A stretch of DNA of 64,000 bases from Coriaria nepalensis. Its lineage: Eukaryota > Streptophyta > Magnoliopsida > Cucurbitales > Coriariaceae. The notes beneath the pieces are model-generated. The model was not told the DNA's origin, ran no database searches, and saw only the letters and a program-made list of their open reading frames with translations. The position numbers were made by a program, and so were the translations under genes. Shown in pieces: positions 46,080 to 57,831 of the stretch. The stretch covers positions 8,067,501 to 8,131,500 of the forward strand of contig CP114489.1 in the NCBI GenBank assembly GCA_027186245.1. The letters are read 5' to 3'. Within the stretch, counting starts at the first letter, position 1, and each line of letters opens with the position of its first letter.

Positions 46080-48010
46080 ATCGATGAAGCCCGCACTCAT
46101 GTCTAAAAAAACTTGGATTCGTTATAAGGATGTAATGCGATGTTGTGCTCCTGGATTTTTAATTCTATTTCTAAGGACCTTTCTAATGAAGCTGTATTTG
46201 CAACGATGCTTCTGATCTCTCGAATGACTTATAAGAGCAATTTGAGAAAATAAACGGATCCAGAATCTATGCATTACATAAGGAAATTGCAACCATATCA
46301 CAAGGAAATTGCTTCGTCTCAACATACTACACAAAGTTAAAAGACTCTTAGGGGGATGAATGCTCTACCATTGTAGTTTTACCTATAATTGTGAATGTGC
46401 CTCCTCCGCAAGTTATGTTGAGATTGAACATCAATAGTGTTCGATACAGTTTCTTATGGGTTTAAATGAGAGTTTTAGCATTGTGGGCAGTTAAATTCTC
46501 ATGACGACTACATAACCATATGTGAACAAGGCATTCTCCATGGCCAACGAAGAATAGGGGGGACAGAGTTCTAGTTTCACTGAATTCTAGTTCCGTTGAA
46601 ACTACTGCCCTCTATAGCAACAACAATAATATAAATTTCAATCAGAAAAAAATAAATAATAATAAATTTTTTTAATTCAAAACGTCCTGAATGCGAATTC
46701 TATCATATCCTTAGTCATTACAAAGAAAACTACTATAAGTAAGATTGGTCATGCCCTAGTTAAAAGTTAAAGAATCGGAAGAATCATTTCAAGCCACAAC
46801 ATTCTCTGAACACTTCTTCCATTGACAACACTCGAGTAGTGAATAATGCAAGTGCTCAAACTTGAGATTGTCCTACCGCTCAACTTGCTACAGAGCAACA
46901 TGGTCAAATTCTCGACCTTCTCAACCAGGATACCTCCACATCAACTACTACTGTTCATGTTGTTAACGATGCAGCACACATGCTAGTTTGCTAAGCCTTA
47001 ACTATTTTTCTGACTGGGTCATTGACACTGGTGCTACCAATCATATAACGTTTCATTTTTTAGTTTTGATTTCATCATATTCATGGGCTAACGATCCATT
47101 TGCATTTGTAATATTACAAATTGTCATACCACATCTTTAACTCACATAGTTTATTTATCCACTGACCAATGTTCTTTATATCCCTCAATTGAAGTAGAAC
47201 CTTATCTTTGTGTCAAAACTCTCATCTGAACAAATTGCTTTGTGATAGCTTTCCTTTTTATCTATTGGGGATTGTCTTATATCTCCATTCAACATAGAAA
47301 TATCATATTCATCAGCTTGTACTACAAATAATATCTCTTGAAAGTCTAACTCAAATTCAATATACAATTCTTCTGATTGGCATACTAGACTTGGTCATGT
47401 ATATCCATCCCAAAATTAAAAAATATTCTTGAAATTAACTGTCATTTAGAGCATAATGAGATTCAAAACTGTAAGATCTGTCCACTTGCCAAAACAAGCT
47501 CGAATTCTACTTCCTTTAAGTTCAACCAGATCTAACAAACTCTTGAATTACTTCATATGGATGTCTGGGGTCTATATCGAATTCTCACTCACAATTGCTC
47601 AAATTAACTTATTAAAATGGTTATACTAGGGCAAAAATTGAAAGCGAAGGACGATAAGTTGAGGCAGGCGTGCCCCCTCCCTCCACTCCTACGGCATCAC
47701 TTCTATTAATACAAATTCAGATAACCTTTCCTATCACCGATTCTTCTATAGAATCATCTCCTCCTCTTGCAAAACCAATCAGAAATTCATCCGAAATTCC
47801 CAAACCATCTATCTGGACAAAAGTCTATATTTGACCCACTATTAATTCTAATTGTGTTACTTCCTCAGTAAAATTTCCTTTGTCTCATAGTGTTACATAA
47901 TAATCTCGAGTTTCACCTTCTCACAAGTGTCGTATCACAGCACTTGATTCATTCACATAACCCACATCTTATTCACAAGCTAATATGGGGTTTTTTGTGT
48001 GCATATAACC
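46080..48010 (+). pseudogene. Ty1/copia remnant between the two phytocyanin copies
   Basis: Plus-strand blocks are gag UBN2-type (EQFEKINGSRIYALHKEIAT, QGNCFVSTYYTKLKD, about 46230-46350), the protease site DWVIDTGATNHIT (47010-47050), the GAG-pre-integrase words WHTRLGHVYPS (about 47378) and LPLSSTRSNKLLNYFIWMS (about 47508-47570). A linker before RT follows with a TSYSQAN word near 47970. Much of integrase and all of RT/RNase H is missing. Heavily interrupted by stops. Confidence 0.75.
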
Positions 48011-48264
48011 CAATTTTATTAGTTGCCAATACCACATTCCTTACTGTGGTTTTAGGCTTGCGGCGTCAGAGGGGGCTAGAGGTAAACGTAATATGGTTTA
48101 TCAACGGAATAGCTATTCCACAAAAATACTGCAATATTACAAGCCAAAAAATAAAAAAACCCCAATTAAACCCAGCCTGTTTATAAAAGCAATAAACTAA
48201 TTACGATTTATGGGTTCTTAAAAAAATATAAAAAAGGCAGATTCGTGCTAGCATGAGTAGGCAT

Positions 48265-49545
48265 CTAAAATCCCAATAGCGAAGCCAAAAAACCAACCAA
48301 AATGAGTTGGCTAACGGCAGTGAGACTGTTGGAACTAGAAGGGGAAGAGGGTGAATCAGCTAACAATACTTCTGAGGTTTCGGCATCAGCTACGTCAGAT
48401 TCCACATAAGGTAGCACCTTCACGTGGAGCTTCAGGCCTTTCTTACAGGTCTCTTCCTTACTGCTTGCGAAGTACCTGATTCCTTCCTCTTTCAGTGATA
48501 CGCTATCTATGCCGTCCGTGTACATTCTGATCGGATTGCTTACATCGCACGCCTCATATTCTTTTTTAGTCTCGAGCTCAACAACACTACCATGGGCTGC
48601 AGAGTACGCGAACCCTGCCATCCACACGGAGCTTCATTAGGTCAGTCTTACTGTTAAAGAAAGGAATAACATCGAAAAACTAAAAATGAAAAGGAAACAA
48701 ACAGACAAACATTTAGCGACCCGTATTCTCTTCCTCTCTTAGTTAACTCTAACCTAACTTTTCCCTACTTTCCTTTTCAATTCATCAGATCCTACGGCAC
48801 GAATTTGTTCTGTTCAAGTGTTTATTATTATTATTTTTATATACAGTTAAAAACAACATGAGACTCTACAAATGAGTTGTTTGACATATATATACGGGAT
48901 CCATACTATGGATCTCATATTTACATAAAAGTGTATAAGACCTGACTTGAAAATTGAAGAAAATAGATTTCCCTTAAACACACTTATTATACCACAAATA
49001 AATTTGAAAGAGTTGCATCTTGATTTTAGTACTATATGTAATGGATTCAAGAAGTTAGTTTTCTACTTGACTCTTTAACTCTATCAACCTTTCTTAAAAA
49101 TCAAATCCCCCAAAAGGAATCCGAATTCCATACCCAAATCTTTCATCAAATCTAAGTTCTTTAACAAACTTAAAAAAAAGTACACTTCATAGAACGCCAA
49201 GAATGAGGAATCACTTAATATATTAAGATCATTCAAGATTTGAAGAAGGAAATCCATACGGTGATGATATGTCTCTCAGTCATATATGGCACAGAATCTA
49301 TTAAACTAACATTTGTAATGACTAAAGTCCAAGTTGAGAGAGTAATATGAGAGCTTACAGATTTTCTCTCCAACCCGGAAGATTCTGCCGGAAGACCAAG
49401 AATTAATGTCAGAAGATGGGTCCCACCCGCGGTCTCCTCCAACCACATGGCCAAGCATTTGGGCTCCAACCCTTTTCCCTCCAAAGCTTAGGCTATACAG
49501 AACTAGAGCAGCTACCAGCGTGACCATCTTGAACAAACCTTCCAT
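48265..49545 (-). CDS. Early nodulin-like phytocyanin, GPI-anchor type
   Basis: Exon 1 is 49359-49545 and exon 2 is 48265-48614. The GT-AG intron is phase 1, rebuilding EKIW-FAYSAAHGSVVEL, and the product is 178 aa. Residues 1-28 are a signal peptide. The plastocyanin-like domain spans about 29-130, starting HVVGGDRGW and including the intron-site Trp63. The disulfide pair is Cys85 and Cys119. Of the type-1 copper ligands only His70 is kept: the Cys position reads Ser113 (YFASS), the second His reads Thr118, and the axial position reads Leu123. It therefore belongs with early nodulin-like (ENODL) proteins that do not bind copper. A Ser/Pro-rich stretch (SPSSPSSSNS) and a hydrophobic tail suggest a GPI anchor. 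A truncated copy lies at 45555-46020. Confidence 0.9.
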
Positions 49546-52289
49546 GGCTGAAGAAAGACTAAACTCTAACTTTTCTCTCTCACTCCTAGGGGGGGGATGG
49601 TAAAGGAAGGGAGTGAAAGCGTACTAGCAAAGCAAATGTATTACTCTTACTTACTTTTACTTAATTTCTTTGTGTAATAAATGCTTTGCTTACTCATGCA
49701 AGAATATCACACCCTACAGGGATTTTGCCCACTTTCCATGTACCTTCCTTTCTTTCACAGAAAAGACCAGACTAGTTGTTGGCGAGCCTGAAAGTGACTC
49801 GTTGAATGTTTGGTCTAAGCTGGTTTGGGAAAATCAGTCAACAAGAATCAGTCTCTACACATATGGTTCAATGTAAATTAGTGGGACACTAATTAAGCTG
49901 TTTACTAATGCCTAATGCGTGGGGGTTTAATATGGTTAGGGGTGAGGTCCTTGTGGAGGTGAAGACACGGTACGGTACGCGGTTAAATATAATTTTTTGT
50001 AATAGTTTTTAATAACTGAATTTTATTAAGGAAAATAGATTAATATATCATACATTTAAATATGTGATTATTTAATACAAAATAAAAAAAAAAATTACAG
50101 ATGTCGAAAATTAGGATAAGTTCTTAAATTTTAATATAAATTATTATTATTATTATAAAAAATAATAATAAATACTCAATTTTAAATTTATTTTATAATA
50201 ACTCTAATTTTGTCAAATATAGATAAAATAATAATTACATGTTCCATTACTATTAAATGTCACCGCCATATGGAAGAGCAAATGAATTTAATAGGAGGCC
50301 CGCCCCTTATGCATTGCATGAAAGAACCTTTCTTTGTATGACTTCTCTTTTGCCTCAGGTCGAATGAATACGAAAGGGAGATCAATCAAAAAATGGGCCA
50401 TGAATGAAAAAGTAGTGGGCCTTTCACCCTCTTTCTAGTGACTCGGGGAGCTGATCTGATAAATGCACTTCAAAGGGAGGGAAGCTAGGTTTCCCATGTT
50501 GGTATGGCCGGGCATAAAAGATTTTTAAGTTAGGTCAAAAAGAAGAGGTAGAGAGAGAGAACAGAACGGAACCGAGAGCCCCGAATTATGTCAGGGCAAG
50601 AGAAAGAAAAGTAAGGACTCTCGTTTTCCGCATACGCATATTTTTATCCCACTGCCGATATAAAAGTATTAATATTTTTTAAGTATTCAATCTCTCTCTC
50701 TCTTTCATTTAATTTTCTTTTTCTTTTTTTAATTCCTTCGACCCAAATCGTTGCCACCACAAAAAATGCTACCACTTTTACTGCCATTGACCTTCACTGG
50801 AAATCCCTCTCTCCGAACAATAGAGATTGCATGATATATAGATAATGGTTGGGTTAGCAAAAATTAAAAGATCAGAAAATTTAGGTATTGTAATCTTAGT
50901 TATCTATAGAGAGAGAGATTATGGTAGACGTAAGTGACTACATAGGAGTATTAGAAAACCGAATGGGTTGCAAAGCAGAAGCAATTATTAAATTTGATAA
51001 AATCGAAAGATTGGATTCAATGCAAACCGAACAGATCAAGGATTGTGATTCATTCATGTAATATCCGATCGTTCACATTTATCGGCTAAAAACAACCCGC
51101 AATCAACAACTCTTGGCTAAAAATAAGCCCAAAATATTTTCATTAAATGACGTGGAAGGACGTGGACAGTCGGATCTTCCATGAATTAATCATTGTCTTT
51201 AGTTTGTTTAGATTACATAAAGTTTGGCCTGCACTAAACTTGATCTCAAAAATCAAACCATTCAATTTGTTGACTAGCCAAGACAAAGGATTATGTTCAT
51301 AATCACGTTCACAATACGATTTAATAAGGCTTAGTAAATCCTATCAAAATCATAAAAGAAGAGTTGAGAGGTTAAACCGAGCGATTACTCAACCAAATCA
51401 GTAGAAACGATCTCCAAAGAACTTAAGGGGGCTGAAAATCCAAATTGGCCAACAATGTCTAGGTAGCCGAAATTCCCAGAGTATTTGAGCCACACAAATG
51501 TTCGGTATCTAAACATATCCACATGTGCTACTAAACCCAGTTAGTTATTTTATCTAAATACTCAACTTATAAAACTTATAAGTCAATAGATTTAGGTTGG
51601 AGGGAGAATTCCTACAACGAGGATGACCTATTATTTCTAGGTTGGATCATCAATTTCAAATTATGTAACTATTTTTAGTCTTGGTCATGAAAGGATACCC
51701 ACAAAATCATGATTAATAGTCAATAGGGGGGAAGCATCAAGCATGATGATTTGCGCCAAAAGCGAGATGTTGCGAGCTAAGACACTTACATGAGGAGCCT
51801 TTAATTAGTTAAAACACAGTATGAAAAAAAAAATGATGTCCATTTGGAGGTTTTGTGGGAACATGAGATAAGATGTGACTATTTTATAAAGACATTAATT
51901 AAAAAAATAGAATATAAAAACTAAACTGCTGAATCTTTTGGCTGCCAAAAGTTTGGCCAAAACTTAAACTTCCCTCAAAATATTTCAACTCATTGACATA
52001 TCAATTAAAAATTATGAAACAATATCATTGACTTTGTACATAGAGAGGGAGAGATCTGAGTTGTAGAGGGGATGCAAAGAAATTATGGCGCAAGTTCTAA
52101 ACCTAGGTTTGATGGTTTCGACTTGTAGCTCTTCATCCTCAACTCATGCTGAATTATTTCTAGCATCTGATTCTTTTTCAGTGGGTTGATCCTCCATTTG
52201 TGACAAATGCCTCCTAACCCAACCTACCACAAGCCCTAAAAGTGGAAACTAAAGTCTTAAGTCTTCAGTCTCAACCCAATTTGACGTGG
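49546..52289. other. Phytocyanin upstream region and intergenic DNA, no other gene seen
   Basis: The first few hundred bases should carry the promoter of the minus-strand phytocyanin gene. A (CT)n run lies at about 50690-50705. The remainder has only short ORFs without recognisable domains. Confidence 0.5.
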
Positions 52290-54750
52290 GTTAATCAAGT
52301 AGAGAGAGTAATTTCTCATAAGTAGTACTCTTCAACTACTATTATGGTCAATAGGGAATATACCCTAAAGATAGAGTCTCTCATTGACTCTGGAACAAAT
52401 ATAAATTGTATCAATGAGAGGATGATACCCTCTAAATAATTTTCTAAGATAATTGAGGTTCTTAATGTGGCTAATAGAGCCAAGCTGTTAATTGAATACA
52501 AATTGCCAGATGTTGCCATTTGTAAACATGAAGTTTGCTTTCATATGCTATTTATCATGGTAAAGAACCTTGGATGGTAAATAATCCAAACCCATTTTTA
52601 CATATGTTATACCCTATCCAATAGGTTAATGATCAAAGCAATTTTGGTAGAAGTATAGGGGCATAAGGTTAATTTCAATTTTTTTTAAAAATCCAACTAT
52701 CATGATATTAATTTAGTAAAATTCCAGATTAACCTCAAAGAGAGATTTCTACTCTCATTGCAAGAGGAAATCAGCTCCAGAAATGTTGAAGAACAACTCA
52801 AGTCTCCTAAAATAAAGCAGAGGATTTCTAATCTTGAGAAGAAGTTTCAATCTCAAGTTTGTATTGAAGTCCCTAATGCTTTCTAGGATATAAAATAGTA
52901 CATGGTGGGTTTTCCAAATGAACAATCCTTCTTAGAAAAGAATATTCACATAAAAGCTAGACTAGTAGCTATGAACTTTAAGCTGCTATAGATCTGCAAA
53001 AGGGAGATTCAATACCTCCTTAAAAAGAGACTAATTAGAAAAAATTATAGTCCCTAGAGCTGCACTGCATTTTGTGTGCAAAATGTTGTTGAATTAGAAA
53101 TATGAATATTACCGCAAGTAATTAACTACAAGCCACTCAACCAGGCACTTCGCTAGATTAGATACCATAATCATAATAAAATAGATATGTTGAATCAACT
53201 ATTTGGCAACATAATTTTCGGAAAGATCGACATGAAATCTGGATATTTGCAAATCCAAATTAATAAAGATGATCAATAGAAAACAGAATTTACAATCCCC
53301 TTTGGAAATTACAAATGGAATGTGATGTCATTCGATTTAAGGAATGCTTCGTCAGAATATCAAAATACATGAAAGAGATATTCAATCCCTTTAGAGATTT
53401 TACTATTGTCTACATTGACGATGTGTTGATATTTTCTAATTTAATTTACTAACATTTTAAGCATTTAAGAATATTCCTAAGCGTGATGAAAAAAGCAAGT
53501 TTTGCGGCTTCATCAAAAAAGATGATGATCTTTCAAATAGAATTTAAGTTTTTAGGCCATACGATTAAGCGAAATACTATTGTTCCAATTTAAAGGGTAG
53601 AAAATTTCCTTATATTATCAAGGATAAGACCTAGTTACAAAGGTTCTTAGGAATTTGAATTATATTGCAGACTTTTATAAGAATTTAGCAAAAGATAGCA
53701 AACCTTTGTATATTAAGCTTAAGAAGAACCCATATTGGACCGATGATTGTACTAATACAATCCGAAAAAATAAGTTGCAAGCCAAAGAGGTTGCCCTATC
53801 TTATTTTGGCCCATCATGAGGCTTTTAAGATAGTGGAAACGGATACCTCTGAATTAGGTTTTAAAGGAATATTAAAACAACAACTTGATAATAAGAAACA
53901 ATTAGTAAGATTTATTTTAAGAGCTTGGAAAGGAGCACAACAAAATTATTCCACCGTAAAAAATAAAATATTATTCATTGTACTGTACATAAAGATATTC
54001 GACCCAAATCTTATCAAAAAAATATTTTTGGTAAGAGTGGATAGTAAGTCAGCCAAAGATATCCTATGAAAGGATGTTAAGACGTTGGTTTCAAAACAGA
54101 TCTTCCTACGATGACAATAAATTCTTTCTATTTTTTATTATGATATCGAGTTCATTAAATGAGAAAAAAAAATATCTCCCAAATTTCTTAACTCGAGAAT
54201 TTTTGCAATCCAATAGAGAAAATAAAGAGAAAATCTCCTCCAGAGAGGCAACCTTCTTTAAGGATTTGGGCTCAAGAAAAAGTACATAGGAATCTCGCTC
54301 CTCTAGGTCTTCCTTTTCTTCTCAATATGTTCCCAAGAAGAAAGATCAACTTCATACCACAGAAGCTTTAGAAACCGCTATCAATTAGACTGTGAGAAGG
54401 ATTTTCCAAATTTTAGAATCTATAAGGAATCTATATGTCCCAAAGAAGATGAAGAGATCCCCATAAAATGAAAAAAAAAAAGTGATGATTGGTTGTGGGA
54501 TTTAGCCAGGAAATACCTTCGTGAACATCTAAAACTAGACTTGTTCCCAAAATCATGCTTATGGTTTATTAATATTCTCTAAGAATCAGGGTTTATTGCT
54601 GTAGAGACCAAAATCAAGAATAATCAAGAATAATCAAGTGGCCTTCTTGAAATTGAGAATTTTAAAGGTCATTATACCTTTCAAATAGTTTAAAGGAGCA
54701 CTTTGAAAAGATGACACTATGAATTATTTATGTCGATAGAACTTAGGTTA
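52290..54750 (+). pseudogene. Endogenous pararetrovirus (Caulimoviridae-like) remnant B
   Basis: A degenerate plus-strand polymerase region in the order expected for plant pararetroviruses. A retropepsin-like site with D-S-G is at about 52375-52400. Reverse transcriptase has an F-G-K-I-D-M-K-S-G-Y block (about 53215-53245) and a Y-I-D-D box (about 53413-53424). RNase H has an E-T-D block (about 53838), and a long open stretch at 53743-54069 leads into the post-RNase H region (to about 54200). The tail to 54750 is unassigned. At least ten stops or frameshifts disrupt it. It differs in detail from remnant A at 12835-14110, so two separate lineages or insertions are likely. No movement or coat region was confirmed. 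Confidence 0.72.
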
Positions 54751-55960
54751 TGATAAAAAGGTCTAACCCTTAGGTCCAATCATGCAAGATTGAACTGTTA
54801 TGGTTTCAAGTATAATGATTAGACATTAGGTTATGATATAAATGATTAACATTTAGGTCTAATCATGAAATATTGGACATTTATTATTCTAATTCTAATA
54901 TTTAGACAATAAGTTATGATAGAAAGGTTTATCACTTAGGTCTAATTATGGAAGATTGGACATTTATAGTTCTAATTCTAATATTTAGATATTAGATTAT
55001 GATATAAATATCTAATCCTTAGATCCAATCATTCATGATTGAACTTTTATGATTTCAAATCTAATATTTAGACATTAGGTTATGATCGAAATGACTAATT
55101 TTTAGGTCAAATCATGAAAGATTGGACATTTATGGTTCTAAGTCTAATAATTAAACATTAGGTTATGATAGGAAGATCTAACTTTTAGGTCCAATCATGA
55201 AAGGTTAGACCAATATGGTTCCAAGTCTAATGATTATAAATTAGGTTATGATAGAAAAGTCTAATATTTAGGTCTAATCATGAAATATTGGACAATTATT
55301 ATTCCAAGTCTAATGATTAAACATTAGATTATAATAGAAAGGTCTAACCTTTAGGTCCTATAATCAAATGTTTGACTTTTATGATTCTAATTTTAATATT
55401 TAGACATTTGATTATGATAGAAATGTCTAACATTTAGATCTAATCACGAAAGTTTAGACCTTAATAGTTCTAAATCTAATGTTCAAATATTAGGTTATAA
55501 TAGAAATGACTAAACTTTAGGTCCAATCGTGAAAGGTTGGACTTTTATAATTCTAAGTCTAATGATTATCCTAGCTTATGACAGAAAAGTCTAACCTTTA
55601 GGTCTAATCATGAAAGGTTTGATCGTTATGTTTCCAAGTATAATGATTATACATTAAGTAATGATAGAAATGTCTAACCTAATGGTCCAATCATGAAAGG
55701 TTGGTCCTTTATAGTTCCAAATCTAATTATTAGACATTATGTTATGATAGAAATGCCTAACTTTTTGTTCCAATCATAAAAAGTTGGACCTCTATGTTTA
55801 CAATTCTAATATTTAAATATTATACTGTGATAAAAAGGTCTAACTTTTAGATCTAATTATGAATGGTTAAATATTTATGGTTTAATGTATAATGTTTAGA
55901 CATTAGACTTGGAATCATAAATGTGTTTAGACGTTAAGTTATGATAGAAATAATTAACTT
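54740..55960. repeat. ~83-bp tandem array (about 15 copies)
   Basis: The unit carries TTAGGTTATGATAGAAA, then GGTCTAACTTTTAGGTCCAA, TCATGAAAGGTTGGAC, TTTATGGTTCTAAGTCTAAT and GATTAGACA. TTAGGTTATGAT-type starts at about 54743, 54826, 54909, 54993, 55076 and 55160 give an 83-84-bp period. Units are 75-90 percent alike by eye and decay toward the right end. Confidence 0.92.
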
Positions 55961-57420
55961 TTAGTTGTAAAAATAAAATATTCAACATTTATAGTTTAAG
56001 ATGAAAGATGAAACCCTTATTGTTCAAGACTAAAGGTTTGATTGATGGATATTTAAAGAAGAGCCATCGAACAATCAGGAAAAGTAGATAGAGATTTGAT
56101 TGTTCGATAAATGTTTAAAGATGAGCTATCGAGCAACCATGCAAAGTGGGCAGAGACTACAAAGTCACTATCCCTTTGCCCAATTGCTCGATGGTTACTT
56201 CTAGAAAACCTCATTTTGTCAATTTGCGAATGTATAACAACATTTTAATTATTTGATTTGAAGCAACCATATAAGATTAGTTAGAGATGTGTATTAAATA
56301 TTTTTCCTTCAAAATATTTGACCATAATACTTGAGTGTTTTTTGCACAGTTACAATAATTATATCACAAATTAGTCATTTTTTTTAAATAAATAAATAAA
56401 AAGTGAAATTTACTATATTTTTTCAAAATAGAAAGTTATAGAATACTTAATAGTTAGTATTAATCTGTTGGTTTATATCACTACATCCAATGAACTTAAT
56501 TTTGGAAAAGTAGTCAATTTGATATTCCAATAAGAATTCATTGCAATCCACATCAAAAAACTGTAGACAACTTCCAACAGGTGAGTATACGTGACATTAT
56601 ATTCAATTAAAACTATAGTTGGTCAATCTATGATATTTTGATGCCAATATAATGAATTATTTTTCTTATTTGGATTCACATTCTCTTTCTACTTACCATT
56701 GAAACATATAATTACTAAATAATTTTTCCTTTATGTAGAAAGAAAACAATAAAAAAAATTCGTATTCTTGATTAGAAAGTTGAAAATCTCTATATTGCTC
56801 GATTGCTCAATAATTCTAAATCATGGAGTCATTGAGCAATCATGAGGAGAGGTTAGAGACTTTCAAGTCTCTGTTTATTTTTTCCGATTGCTCAATAACT
56901 TTTAATTATGAAGTCATTAAGTAATTGGAAAAACTGAGTCTTTATCTATTATACTTGATTGCTCGATGAACCCAAGACATTTCGAGTATCTATCAAATAT
57001 TGATAGAAAACATAATAAAAATAAAATAAAAATATAATGAATCTAAGATATTTTGATTATCTATCATGTATTGAAAAAAAAAATTAATTAAAAAATCTTA
57101 AAACTTATCTATATGATTTACCTATTTTTAAAATTTTAATATTCGATTATACAATTTACAAAGATTTAATAAAAAAAAGTAAAGTAAAATATATTAAAAA
57201 TAATTTAAAAATAGATGAACAATTGGATTTGATCTAACACTATTAAAATCGCAATTTAAGAATCTTCGTTAAGAGGAATGATAATATATTTATCATTTCA
57301 CAAATATTTGTTTTAGACTACCCTGAGGGCAATTTAATAATTTCACTTTTTTTATTTCTTTAGTTAATAGTTAAATTTTTTATGGATTTTTACTTATAAA
57401 AAATTGTATACTTCCTTATG
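55960..57420. other. AT-rich intergenic DNA with scattered ATTGCTCGATG motifs
   Basis: No gene. The word ATTGCTCGATGG and its complement CCATCGAGCAAT recur at about 56062, 56121, 56200, 56796, 56838, 56884 and 56950, some forming short hairpin pairs. Confidence 0.55.
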
Positions 57421-57831
57421 CAAGGGGTACGGATAAATCATTGGATGCGGAGCGGTTGTCAGATCATGGACACCCATTACCGTCGTTGCTACAAGGTGGG
57501 GTCCATCCAATGTCCCATTCTGATTGTCGAGCATGCTCATCTCGTGGGGAGGGTGACGATTGTCACACAGATCAATCATATTTACTACGGCAGAGGAGTA
57601 TACCTCAGTCCCAATCGTACTATAGCCACGTCGCTACTCGCTGACGTTCAACTAATCAACACTCGTGTGCCAATTCAAATATAAAAATAAGTATTCTCGT
57701 TCAAATTCTCATGATTGGTTTTGCCTGTCCATTTCGCTCTATCGTTCAATTCAAATTTCAAAAAAATTCTGTTTATTCTTTTTTTCCTTTACAAATTCTA
57801 GAGTATCGAACTTCATCCTTTTGTTCAAAAA
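57421..57831 (+). promoter_or_regulatory. Upstream region of EHD gene
   Basis: A GC-richer stretch (57420-57660) overlapped by open frames on both strands, followed by a pyrimidine-rich leader (57770-57825) before the ATG. Interpreted as promoter and 5' UTR; the transcription start is not identifiable by eye. Confidence 0.4.

Noticed and set aside
49233..49484. 83-residue minus ORF overlapping phytocyanin exon 1
   Set aside because: A different frame from the phytocyanin signal-peptide exon, which has a clear splice partner; this is a shadow.
57418..57684. Overlapping ORFs of 61-88 residues on both strands upstream of the EHD gene
   Set aside because: They overlap in several frames in a GC-richer promoter region, with no domain signal; the EHD reading starts cleanly at 57832.
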